From positions 54,144 to 118,143 of the forward strand of contig NW_025813617.1 in NCBI RefSeq assembly GCF_910589235.1: 64,000 nt of DNA, given 5' to 3'. The notes under the pieces are model-generated. The model ran no database searches. It saw nothing but the letters and a program-made list of their open reading frames with translations, and was not told where the DNA came from. The first letter of the stretch is position 1, and each line of letters starts with the position of its first letter. A program made the position numbers and the translations under genes. This stretch comes from Vespa crabro. Its lineage: Eukaryota > Arthropoda > Insecta > Hymenoptera > Vespidae. This document shows, in pieces, positions 12,801 through 26,184 of the stretch.

Positions 12801-15800
12801 CTTCGCATATACCGAAATTCGCGTATGTCGATTACGTTTTTCGACAATTATCATATGAAAACGCGTATTTAAACATAGTAAAAACGTTATATTCTTGTTA
12901 TATTCTTTATTCTGCATCGATAGAATATAAAATCATTGAAATTGAACGAGATTTCAAGTTTTCGTTTTTCGACGATACGCGTATATGAGCGAAAAATCGT
13001 ATATACGATATGAAAGAATGTTAAAAACTTTGATTCCAATATAAAATATATGTTTGATCTTATGAAATGCAATGTTCTGAATCGATTGGTAACATTTTTC
13101 TAACTGTGGCACAAGTATTATTAAAGATTTCACGATTTTATCTTCGCATATACCGAAATTCGCGTATGTCGATTACGTTTTTCGACAATTATCATATGAA
13201 AACGCGTATTTAAACATAGTAAAAACGTTATATTCTTGTTATATTCTTTATTCTGCATCGATAGAATATAAAATCATTGAAATTGAACGAGATTTCAAGT
13301 TTTCGTGTTTCGACGATACGCGTATATGAGCGAAAAATCGTATATACGATATGAAAGAATGTTAAAAACTTTGATTCCAATATAAAATAGATGTTTGATC
13401 TTATGAAATGCAATGTTCTGAATCGATTGGTAACATTTTTCTAACGGTGGCACAAGTATTATTAAAGATTTCACGATTTTATCTTCGCATATACCGAAAT
13501 TCGCGTATGTCGATTACGTTTTTCGACAATTATCATATGAAAACGCGTATTTAAACATAGTAAAAACGTTATATTCTTGTTATATTCTTTATTCTGCATT
13601 GTTAGAATATAAAATCATTGAAATTGAACGAGATTTCAAGTTTTCGTTTTTCGACGATACGCGTATATGAGCGAAAAATCGTATATACGATATGAAAGAA
13701 TGTTAAAAACTTTGATTCCAATATAAAATAGATGTTTGATCTTATGAAATGCAATGTTCTGAATCGATTGGTAACATTTTTCTAACTGTGGCACAAGTAT
13801 TATTAAAGATTTCACGATTTTATCTTCGCATATACCGAAATTCGCGTATGTCGATTACGTTTTTCGACAATTATCATATGAAAACGCGTATTTAAACATA
13901 GTAAAAACGTTATATTCTTGTTATATTCTTTATTCTGCATCGATAGAATATAAAATCATTGAAATTGAACGAGATTTCAAGTTTTCGTTTTTCGACGATA
14001 CGCGTATATGAGCGAAAAATCGTATATACGATATGAAAGAATGTTAAAAACTTTGATTCCAATATAAAATAGATGTTTGATCTTATGAAATGCAATGTTC
14101 TGAATCGATTGGTAACATTTTTCTAACTGTGGCACAAGTATTATTAAAGATTTCACGATTTTATCTTCGCATATACCGAAATTCGCGTATGTCGATTACG
14201 TTTTTCGACAATTATCATATGAAAACGCGTATTTAAACATAGTAAAAACGTTATATTCTTGTTATATTCTTTATTCTGCATCGATAGAATATAAAATCAT
14301 TGAAATTGAACGAGATTTCAAGTTTTCGTTTTTCGACGATACGCGTATATGAGCGAAAAATCGTATATACGATATGAAAGAATGTTAAAAACTTTGATTC
14401 CAATATAAAATAGATGTTTGATCTTATGAAATGCAATGTTCTGAATCGATTGGTAACATTTTTCTAACTGTGGCACAAGTATTATTAAAGATTTCACGAT
14501 TTTAACTTCGCATATACCGAAATTCGCGTATGTCGATTACGTTTTTCGACAATTATCATATGAAAACGCGTATTTAAACATAGTAAAAACGTTATATTCT
14601 TGTTATATTCTTTATTCTGCATCGATAGAATATAAAATCATTGAAATTGAACGAGATTTCAAGTTTTCGTTTTTCGACGATACGCGTATATGAGCGAAAA
14701 ATCGTATATACGATATGAAAGAATGTTAAAAACTTTGATTCCAATATAAAATAGATGTTTGATCTTATGAAATGCAATGTTCTGAATCGATTGGTAACAT
14801 TTTTCTAACTGTGGCACAAGTATTATTAAAGATTTCACGATTTTATCTTCGCATATACCGAAATTCGCGTATGTCGATTACGTTTTTCGACAATTATCAT
14901 ATGAAAACGCGTATTTAAACATAGTAAAAACGTTATATTCTTGTTATATACTTTATTCTGCATCGATAGAATATAAAATCATTGAAATTGAACGAGATTT
15001 CAAGTTTTCGTTTTTCGTCGATACGCGTATATGAGCGAAAAATCGTATATACGATATGAAAGAATGTTAAAAACTTTGATTCCAATATAAAATAGATGTT
15101 TGATCTTATGAAATGCAATGTTCTGAATCGATTGGTAACATTTTTCTAACTGTGGCACAAGTATTATTAAAGATTTCACGATTTTATCTTCGCATATACC
15201 GAAATTCGCGTATGTCGATTACGTTTTTCGACAATTATCATATGAAAACGCGTATTTAAACATAGTAAAAACGTTATATTCTTGTTATATTCTTTATTCT
15301 GCATCGATAGAATATAAAATCATTGAAATTGAACGAGATTTCAAGTTTTCGTTTTTCGACGATACGCGTATATGAGCGAAAAATCGTATATACGATATGA
15401 AAGAATGTTAAAAACTTTGATTCCAATATAAAATAGATGTTTGATCTTATGAAATGCAATGTTCTGAATCGATTGGTAACATTTTTCTAACTGTGGCACA
15501 AGTATTATTAAAGATTTCACGATTTTATCTTGGCATATACCGAAATTCGCGTATGTCGATTACGTTTTTCGACAATTATCATATGAAAACGCGTATTTAA
15601 ACATAGTAAAAACGTTATATTCTTGTTATATTCTTTATTCTGCATCGATAGAATATAAAATCATTGAAATTGAACGAGATTTCAAGTTTTCGTTTTTCGA
15701 CGATACGCGTATATGAGCGAAAAATCGTATATACGATATGAAAGAATGTTAAAAACTTTGATTCCAATATAAAATAGATGTTTGATCTTATGAAATGCAA

Positions 15801-18400
15801 TGTTCTGAATCGATTGGTAACATTTTTCTAACTGTGGCACTAGTATTATTAAAGATTTCACGATTTTATCTTCGCATATACCGAAATTCGCGTATGTCGA
15901 TTACGTTTTTCGACAATTATCATATGAAAACGCGTATTTAAACATAGTAAAAACGTTATATTCTTGTTATATTCTTTATTCTGCATCGATAGAATATAAA
16001 ATCATTGAAATTGAACGAGATTTCAAGTTTTCGTGTTTCGACGATACGCGTATATGAGCGAAAAATCGTATATACGATATGAAAGAATGTTAAAAACTTT
16101 GATTCCAATATAAAATAGATGTTTGATCTTATGAAATGCAATGTTCTGAATCGATTGGTAACATTTTTCTAACGGTGGCACAAGTATTATTAAAGATTTC
16201 ACGATTTTATCTTCGCATATACCGAAATTCGCGTATGTCGATTACGTTTTTCGACAATTATCATATGAAAACGCGTATTTAAACATAGTAAAAACGTTAT
16301 ATTCTTGTTATATTCTTTATTCTGCATTGTTAGAATATAAAATCATTGAAATTGAACGAGATTTCAAGTTTTCGTTTTTCGACGATACGCGTATATGAGC
16401 GAAAAATCGTATATACGATATGAAAGAATGTTAAAAACTTTGATTCCAATATAAAATAGATGTTTGATCTTATGAAATGCAATGTTCTGAATCGATTGGT
16501 AACATTTTTCTAACTGTGGCACAAGTATTATTAAAGATTTCACGATTTTATCTTCGCATATACCGAAATTCGCGTATGTCGATTACGTTTTTCGACAATT
16601 ATCATATGAAAACGCGTATTTAAACATAGTAAAAACGTTATATTCTTGTTATATTCTTTATTCTGCATCGATAGAATATAAAATCATTGAAATTGAACGA
16701 GATTTCAAGTTTTCGTTTTTCGACGATACGCGTATATGAGCGAAAAATCGTATATACGATATGAAAGAATGTTAAAAACTTTGATTCCAATATAAAATAG
16801 ATGTTTGATCTTATGAAATGCAATGTTCTGAATCGATTGGTAACATTTTTCTAACTGTGGCACAAGTATTATTAAAGATTTCACGATTTTAACTTCGCAT
16901 ATACCGAAATTCGCGTATGTCGATTACGTTTTTCGACAATTATCATATGAAAACGCGTATTTAAACATAGTAAAAACGTTATATTCTTGTTATATTCTTT
17001 ATTCTGCATCGATAGAATATAAAATCATTGAAATTGAACGAGATTTCAAGTTTTCGTTTTTCGACGATACGCGTATATGAGCGAAAAATCGTATATACGA
17101 TATGAAAGAATGTTAAAAACTTTGATTCCAATATAAAATAGATGTTTGATCTTATGAAATGCAATGTTCTGAATCGATTGGTAACATTTTTCTAACTGTG
17201 GCACAAGTATTATTAAAGATTTCACGATTTTATCTTCGCATATACCGAAATTCGCGTATGTCGATTACGTTTTTCGACAATTATCATATGAAAACGCGTA
17301 TTTAAACATAGTAAAAACGATATATTCTTGTTATATTCTTTATTCTGCATCGATAGAATATAAAATCATTGAAATTGAACGAGATTTCAAGTTTTCGTTT
17401 TTCGACGATACGCGTATATGAGCGAAAAATCGTATATACGATATGAAAGAATGTTAAAAACTTTGATTCCAATATAAAATAGATGTTTGATCTTATGAAA
17501 TGCAATGTTCTGAATCGATTGGTAACATTTTTCTAACTGTGGCACAAGTATTATTAAAGATTTCACGATTTTATCTTCGCATATACCGAAATTCGCGTAT
17601 GTCGATTACGTTTTTCGACAATTATCATATGAAAACGCGTATTTAAACATAGTAAAAACGTTATATTCTTGTTATATTCTTTATTCTGCATCGATAGAAT
17701 ATAAAATCATTGAAATTGAACGAGATTTCAAGTTTTCGTTTTTCGACGATACGCGTATATGAGCGAAAAATCGTATATACGATATGAAAGAATGTTAAAA
17801 ACTTTGATTCCAATATAAAATAGATGATTGATCTTATGAAATGCAATGTTCTGAATCGATTGGTAACATTTTTCTAACTGTGGCACTAGTATTATTAAAG
17901 ATTTCACGATTTTATCTTCGCATATACCGAAATTCGCGTATGTCGATTACGTTTTTCGACAATTATCATATGAAAACGCGTATTTAAACATAGTAAAAAC
18001 GTTATATTCTTGTTATATTCTTTATTCTGCATCGATAGAATATAAAATCATTGAAATTGAACGAGATTTCAAGTTTTCGTTTTTCGACGATACGCGTATA
18101 TGAGCGAAAAATCGTATATACGGTATGAAAGAATGTTAAAAACTTTGATTCCAATATAATATAGATGTTTGATCTTATGAAATGCAATGTTCTGAATCGA
18201 TTGGTAACATTTTTCTAACTGTGGCACAAGTATTATTAAAGATTTCACGATTTTATCTTCGCATATACCGAAATTGGCGTATGTCGATTACGTTTTTCGA
18301 CAATTATCATATGAAAACGCGTATTTAAACATAGTAAAAACGTTATATTCTTGTTATATTCTTTATTCTGCATCGATAGAATATAAAATCATTGAAATTG
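6821..18400. repeat. Higher-order repeat region with 8-monomer (2,728-bp) recurrences
   Basis: A variant pair (CTAACGGTGG followed by GCATTGTTAG, about 153 bp later) occurs at 6966/7119, 10717/10870, 13445/13598 and 16173/16326. The steps are 11, 8 and 8 monomers. A linked change CGTGTTTCG about 140 bp upstream occurs at 6827, 13305 and 16033 but not in the second instance. After the pair, TTTTAACTTCG occurs at 14501 and 16888 and GCACTAGT at 15841 and 17887. The spacings in the last copy are one monomer shorter in each interval, so the copies differ by monomer loss or gain. Confidence 0.88.
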
Positions 18401-18470
18401 AACGAGATTTCAAGTTTTCATTTTCGACGATTCGCGTATATGAGCGAAAAATCGTATATACGATATGAAA
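18273..18470. repeat. Monomer with 1-bp deletion and clustered changes
   Basis: At 18419-18421 the consensus CGTTTTT is replaced by CATTTT, losing one base. The same copy has GATTCGCG for GATACGCG near 18431, and AATTGGCG for AATTCGCG near 18276. It is the only length change I found between 1 and about 38.2 kb, and it lies just before the start of the next 8-mer block. Confidence 0.85.
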
Positions 18471-18682
18471 GAATGTTAAAAACTTTGATTCCAATATAAA
18501 ATAGATGTTTGATCTTATGAAATGCAATGTTCTGAATCGATTGATAACATTTTTCTAACTGTGGCACTAGTATTATTAAAGATTTCACGATTTTATCTTC
18601 GCATATACCGAAATTCGCGTATGTCGATTACGTTTTTCGACAATTATCATATGAAAACGCGTATTTAAACATAGTAAAAACG

Positions 18683-21600
18683 TTATATTCTTGTTATATT
18701 CTTTATTCTGCATCGATAGAATATAACATCATTGAAATTGAACGAGATTTCAAGTTTTCGTTTTTCGACGATACGCGTATATGAGCGAAAAATCGTATAT
18801 ACGATATGAAAGAATGTTAAAAACTTTGATTCCAATATAAAATAGATGTTTGATCTTATGAAATGCAATGTTCTGAATCGATTGGTAACATTTTTCTAAC
18901 TGTGGCACTAGTATTATTAAAGATTTCACGATTTTATCTTCGCATATACCGAAATTCGCGTATGTCGATTACGTTTTTCGACAATTATCATATGAAAACG
19001 CGTATTTTAACATAGTAAAAACGTTATATTCTTGTTATATTCTTTATTCTGCATCGATAGAATATAAAATCATTGAAATTGAACGAGATTTCAAGTTTTC
19101 GTTTTTCGACGATACGCGTATATGAGCGAAAAATCGTATATACGATATGAAAGAATGTTAAAAACTTTGATTCCAATATAAAATAGATGTTTGATCTTAT
19201 GAAATGCAATGTTCTGAATCGATTGGTAACATTTTTCTAACTGTGGCACAAGTATTATTAAAGATTTCACGATTTTATCTTCGCATATACCGAAATTCGC
19301 GTATGTCGATTACGTTTTTCGACAATTATCATATGAAAGCGCGTATTTAAACATAGTAAAAACGTTATATTCTTGTTATATTCTTTATTCTGCATCGATA
19401 GAATATAAAATCATTGAAATTGAACGAGATTTCAAGTTTTCGTTTTTCGACGATACGCGTATATGAGCGAAAAATCGTATATACGATATGAAAGAATGTT
19501 AAAAACTTTGATTCCAATATAAAACAGATGTTTGATCTTATGAAATGCAATGTTCTGAATCGATTGGTAACATTTTTCTAACTGTGGCACAAGTATTATT
19601 AAAGATTTCACGATTTTATCTTCGCATATACCGAAATTCGCGTATGTCGATTACGTTTTTCGACAATTATCATATGAAAACGCGTATTTAAACATAGTAA
19701 AAACGTTATATTCTTGTTATATTCTTTATTCTGCATCGATAGAATATAAAATCATTGAAATTGAACGAGATTTCAAGTTTTCGTTTTTCGACGATACGCG
19801 TATATGAGCGAAAAATCGTATATACGATATGAAAGAATGTTAAAAACTTTGATTCCAATATAAAATAGATGTTTGATCTTATGAAATGCAATGTTCTGAA
19901 TCGATTGGTAACATTTTTCTAACAGTGGCACAAGTATTATTAAAGATTTCACGATTTTATCTTCGCATATACCGAAATTCGCGTATGTCGATTACGTTTT
20001 TCGACAATTATCATATGAAAACGCGTATTTAAACATAGTAAAAACGTTATATTCTTGTTATATTCTTTATTCTGCATCGATAGAATATAAAATCATTGAA
20101 ATTGAACGAGATTTCAAGTTTTCGTTTTTCGACGATTCGCGTATATGAGCGAAAAATCGTACATACGATATGAAAGAATGTTAAAAACTTTGATTCCAAT
20201 ATAAAATAGATGTTTGATCTTATGAAATGCAATGTTCTGAATCGATTGGTAACATTTTTCTAACTGTGGCACTAGTATTATTAAAGATTTCACGATTTTA
20301 TCTTCGCATATACCGAAATTCGCGTATGTCGATTACGTTTTTCGACAATTATCATATGAAAACGCGTATTTAAACATAGTAAAAACGTTATATTCTTGTT
20401 ATATTCTTTATTCTGCATCGATAGAATATAAAATCATTGAAATTGAACGAGATTTCAAGTTTTCGTTTTTCGACGATACGCGTATATGAGCGAAAAATCG
20501 TATATACGATATGAAAGAATGTTAAAAACTTTGATTCCAATATAAAATAGATGTTTGATCTTATGAAATGCAATGTTCTGAATCGATTGGTAACATTTTT
20601 CTAACTGTGGCACAAGTATTATTAAAGATTTCACGATTTTATCTTCGCATATACCGAAATTCGCGTATGTCGATTACGTTTTTCGACAATTATCATATGA
20701 AAACGCGTATTTAAACATAGTAAAAACGTTATATTCTTGTTATATTCTTTATTCTGCATCGATAGAATATAAAATCATTGAAATTGAACGAGATTTCAAG
20801 TTTTCGTTTTTCGACGATACGCGTATATGAGCGAAAAATCGTATATACGATATGAAAGAATGTTAAAAACTTTGATTCCAATATAAAATAGATGTTTGAT
20901 CTTATGAAATGCAATGTTCTGAATCGATTGGTAACATTTTTCTAACTGTGGCACAAGTATTATTAAAGATTTCACGATTTTATCTTCGCATATACCGAAA
21001 TTCGCGTATGTCGATTACGTTTTTCGACAATTATCATATGAAAACGCGTATTTAAACATAGTAAAAACGTTATATACTTGTTATATTCTTTATTCTGCAT
21101 CGATAGAATATAAAATCATTGAAATTGAACGAGATTTCAAGTTTTCGTTTTTCGACGATACGCGTATATGAGCGAAAAATCGTATATACGATATGAAAGA
21201 ATGTTAAAAACTTTGATTCCAATATAAAATAGATGTTTGATCTTATGAAATGCAATGTTCTGAATCGATTGGTAACATTTTTCTAACTGTGGCACAAGTA
21301 TTATTAAAGATTTCACGATTTTATCTTCGCATATACCGAAATTCGCGTATGTCGATTACGTTTTTCGACAATTATCATATGAAAACGCGTATTTAAACAT
21401 AGTAAAAACGTTATATTCTTGTTATATTCTTTATTCTGCATCGATAGAATATAACATCATTGAAATTGAACGAGATTTCAAGTTTTCGTTTTTCGACGAT
21501 ACGCGTATATGAGCGAAAAATCGTATATACGATATGAAAGAATGTTAAAAACTTTGATTCCAATATAAAATAGATGTTTGATCTTATGAAATGCAATGTT

Positions 21601-24600
21601 CTGAAACGATTGGTAACATTTTTCTAACTGTGGCACAAGTATTATTAAAGATTTCACGATTTTATCTTCGCATATACCGAAATTCGCGTATGTCGATTAC
21701 GTTTTTCGACAATTATCATATGAAAACGCGTATTTAAACATAGTAAAAACGTTATATTCTTGTTATATTCTTTATTCTGCATCGATAGAATATAAAATCA
21801 TTGAAATTGAACGAGATTTCAAGTTTTCGTTTTTCGACGATACGCGTATATGAGCGAAAAATCGTATATACGATATGAAAGAATGTTAAAAACTTTGATT
21901 CCAATATAAAATAGATGTTTGATCTTATGAAATGCAATGTTCTGAATCGATTGGTAACATTTTTCTAACTGTGGCACAAGTATTATTAAAGATTTCACGA
22001 TTTTATCTTCGCATATACCGAAATTCGCGTATGTCGATTACGTTTTTCGACAATTATCATATGAAAACGCGTATTTAAACATAGTAAAAACGTTATATTC
22101 TTGTTATATTCTTTATTGTGCATCGATAGAATATAAAATCATTGAAATTGAACGAGATTTCAAGTTTTCGTTTTTCGACGATACGCGTATATGAGCGAAA
22201 AATCGTATATACGATATGAAAGAATGTTAAAAACGTTGATTCCAATATAAAATAGATGTTTGATCTTATGAAATGCAATGTTCTGAATCGATTGGTAACA
22301 TTTTTCTAACTGTGGCACAAGTATTATTAAAGATTTCACGATTTTATCTTCGCATATACCGAAATTCGCGTATGTCGATTACGTTTTTCGACAATTATCA
22401 TATGAAAACGCGTATTTAAACATAGTAAAAACGTTATATTCTTGTTATATTCTTTATTCTGCATCGATAGAATATAAAATCATTGAAATTGAACGAGATT
22501 TCAAGTTTTCGTTTTTCGACGATACGCGTATATGAGCGAAAAATCGTATATACGATATGAAAGAATGTTAAAAACTTTGATTCCAATATAAAATAGATGT
22601 TTGATCTTATGAAATGCAATGTTCTGAATCGATTGGTAACATTTTTCTAACTGTGGCACAAGTATTATTAAAGATTTCACGATTTTATCTTCGCATATAC
22701 CGAAATTCGCGTATGTCGATTACGTTTTTCGACAATTATCATATGAAAACGCGTATTTAAACATAGTAAAAACGTTATATTCTTGTTATATTCTTTATTC
22801 TGCATCGATAGAATATAAAATCATTGAAATTGAACGAGATTTCAAGTTTTCGTTTTTCGACGATACGCGTATATGAGCGAAAAATCGTACATACGATATG
22901 AAAGAATGTTAAAAACTTTGATTCCAATATAAAATAGATGTTTGATCTTATGAAATGCAATGTTCTGAATCGATTGGTAACATTTTTCTAACTGTGGCAC
23001 TAGTATTATTAAAGATTTCACGATTTTATCTTCGCATATACCGAAATTCGCGTATGTCGATTACGTTTTTCGACAATTATCATATGAAAACGCGTATTTA
23101 AACATAGTAAAAACGTTATATTCTTGTTATATTCTTTATTCTGCATCGATAGAATATAAAATCATTGAAATTGAACGAGATTTCAAGTTTTCGTTTTTCG
23201 ACGATACGCGTATATGAGCGAAAAATCGTATATACGATATGAAAGAATGTTAAAAACTTTGATTCCAATATAAAATAGATGTTTGATCTTATGAAATGCA
23301 ATGTTCTGAATCGATTGGTAACATTTTTCTAACTGTGGCACAAGTATTATTAAAGATTTCACGATTTTATCTTCGCATATACCGAAATTCGCGTATGTCG
23401 ATTACGTTTTTCGACAATTATCATATGAAAACGCGTATTTAAACATAGTAAAAACGTTATATTCTTGTTATATTCTTTATTCTGCATCGATAGAATATAA
23501 AATCATTGAAATTGAACGAGATTTCAAGTTTTCGTTTTTCGACGATACGCGTATATGAGCGAAAAATCGTATATACGATATGAAAGAATGTTAAAAACTT
23601 TGATTCCAATATAAAATAGATGTTTGATCTTATGAAATGCAATGTTCTGAATCGATTGGTAACATTTTTCTAACTGTGGCACAAGTATTATTAAAGATTT
23701 CACGATTTTATCTTCGCATATACCGAAATTCGCGTATGTCGATTACGTTTTTCGACAATTATCATATGAAAACGCGTATTTAAACATAGTAAAAACGTTA
23801 TATACTTGTTATATTCTTTATTCTGCATCGATAGAATATAAAATCATTGAAATTGAACGAGATTTCAAGTTTTCGTTTTTCGACGATACGCGTATATGAG
23901 CGAAAAATCGTATATACGATATGAAAGAATGTTAAAAACTTTGATTCCAATATAAAATAGATGTTTGATCTTATGAAATGCAATGTTCTGAATCGATTGG
24001 TAACATTTTTCTAACTGTGGCACAAGTATTATTAAAGATTTCACGATTTTATCTTCGCATATACCGAAATTCGCGTATGTCGATTACGTTTTTCGACAAT
24101 TATCATATGAAAACGCGTATTTAAACATAGTAAAAACGTTATATTCTTGTTATATTCTTTATTCTGCATCGATAGAATATAACATCATTGAAATTGAACG
24201 AGATTTCAAGTTTTCGTTTTTCGACGATACGCGTATATGAGCGAAAAATCGTATATACGATATGAAAGAATGTTAAAAACTTTGATTCCAATATAAAATA
24301 GATGTTTGATCTTATGAAATGCAATGTTCTGAATCGATTGGTAACATTTTTCTAACTGTGGCACAAGTATTATTAAAGATTTCACGATTTTATCTTCGCA
24401 TATACCGAAATTCGCGTATGTCGATTACGTTTTTCGACAATTATCATATGAAAACGCGTATTTAAACATAGTAAAAACGTTATATTCTTGTTATATTCTT
24501 TTTTCTGCATCGATAGAATATAAAATCATTGAAATTGAACGAGATTTCAAGTTTTCGTTTTTCGACGATACGCGTATATGAGCGAAAAATCGTATATACG

Positions 24601-25160
24601 ATATGAAAGAATGTTAAAAACTTTGATTCCAATATAAAATAGATGTTTGATCTTATGAAATGCAATGTTCTGAATCGATTGGTAACATTTTTCTAACTGT
24701 GGCACAAGTATTATTAAAGATTTCACGATTTTATCTTCGCATATACCGAAATTCGCGTATGTCGATTACGTTTTTCGACAATTATCATATGAAAACGCGT
24801 ATTTAAACATAGTAAAAACGTTATATTCTTGTTATATTCTTTATTGTGCATCGATAGAATATAAAATCATTGAAATTGAACGAGATTTCAAGTTTTCGTT
24901 TTTCGACGATACGCGTATATGAGCGAAAAATCGTATATACGATATGAAAGAATGTTAAAAACGTTGATTCCAATATAAAATAGATGTTTGATCTTATGAA
25001 ATGCAATGTTCTGAATCGATTGGTAACATTTTTCTAACTGTGGCACAAGTATTATTAAAGATTTCACGATTTTATCTTCGCATATACCGAAATTCGCGTA
25101 TGTCGATTACGTTTTTCGACAATTATCATATGAAAACGCGTATTTAAACATAGTAAAAAC
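18683..25160. repeat. Higher-order repeat, 8 monomers (2,728 bp), just over two copies
   Basis: At least six independent markers recur at exactly 2,728 bp. They are ATAACATC (18727, 21455, 24183), GTACATACG (20162, 22890), GCACTAGT (20273, 23001), TATACTTG (21075, 23803), ATTGTGCAT (22117, 24845) and AACGTTGAT (22235, 24963). Individual differences exist between copies, for example AAACGATT near 21605 and CTTTTTTCTGC near 24500, so the duplication has begun to diverge. This is the clearest regular higher-order repeat in the window. Confidence 0.93.
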
Positions 25161-26029
25161 GTTATATTCTTGTTATATTCTTTATTGTGCATCGATAGAA
25201 TATAAAATCATTGAAATTGAACGAGATTTCAAGTTTTCGTTTTTCGACGATACGCGTATATGAGCGAAAAATCGTATATACGATATGAAAGAATGTTAAA
25301 AACTTTGATTCCAATATAAAATAGATGTTTGATCTTATGAAATGCAATGTTCTGAATCGATTGGTAACATTTTTCTAACTGTGGCACAAGTATTATTAAA
25401 GATTTCACGATTTTATCTTCGCATATACCGAAATTCGCGTATGTCGATTACGTTTTTCGACAATTATCATATGAAAACGCGTATTTAAACATAGTAAAAA
25501 CGTTATATTCTTGTTATATTCTTTATTGTGCATCGATAGAATATAAAATCATTGAAATTGAACGAGATTTCAAGTTTTCGTTTTTCGACGATACGCGTAT
25601 ATGAGCGAAAAATCGTATATACGATATGAAAGAATGTTAAAAACTTTGATTCCAATATAAAATAGATGTTTGATCTTATGAAATGCAATGTTCTGAATCG
25701 ATTGGTAACATTTTTCTAACTGTGGCACAAGTATTATTAAAGATTTCACGATTTTATCTTCGCATATACCGAAATTCGCGTATGTCGATTACGTTTTTCG
25801 ACAATTATCATATGAAAACGCGTATTTAAACATAGTAAAAACGTTATATTCTTGTTATATTCTTTATTGTGCATCGATAGAATATAAAATCATTGAAATT
25901 GAACGAGATTTCAAGTTTTCGTTTTTCGACGATACGCGTATATGAGTGAAAAATCGTATATACGATATGAAAGAATGTTAAAAACTTTGATTCCAATATA
26001 AAATAGATGTTTGATCTTATGAAATGCAA
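24821..26029. repeat. Run of four adjacent monomers sharing ATTGTGCAT
   Basis: The change C to G in ATTCTGCAT occurs in four consecutive monomers (24845, 25186, 25527, 25868), while in the preceding 8-mer copy it is found once (22117). Single-monomer tandem amplification or short-tract conversion of the block's last monomer would produce this pattern. The first of the four also keeps AACGTTGAT; the others do not. Confidence 0.9.
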
Positions 26030-26184
26030 TGTTCTGAATCGATTGGTAACATTTTTCTAACTGTGGCACAAGTATTATTAAAGATTTCACGATTTTATCT
26101 TCGCATATACCGAAATTCGCGTATGTCGATTACGTTTTTCGACAATTATCATATGAAAACGCGTATTTAAACATAGTAAAAACG

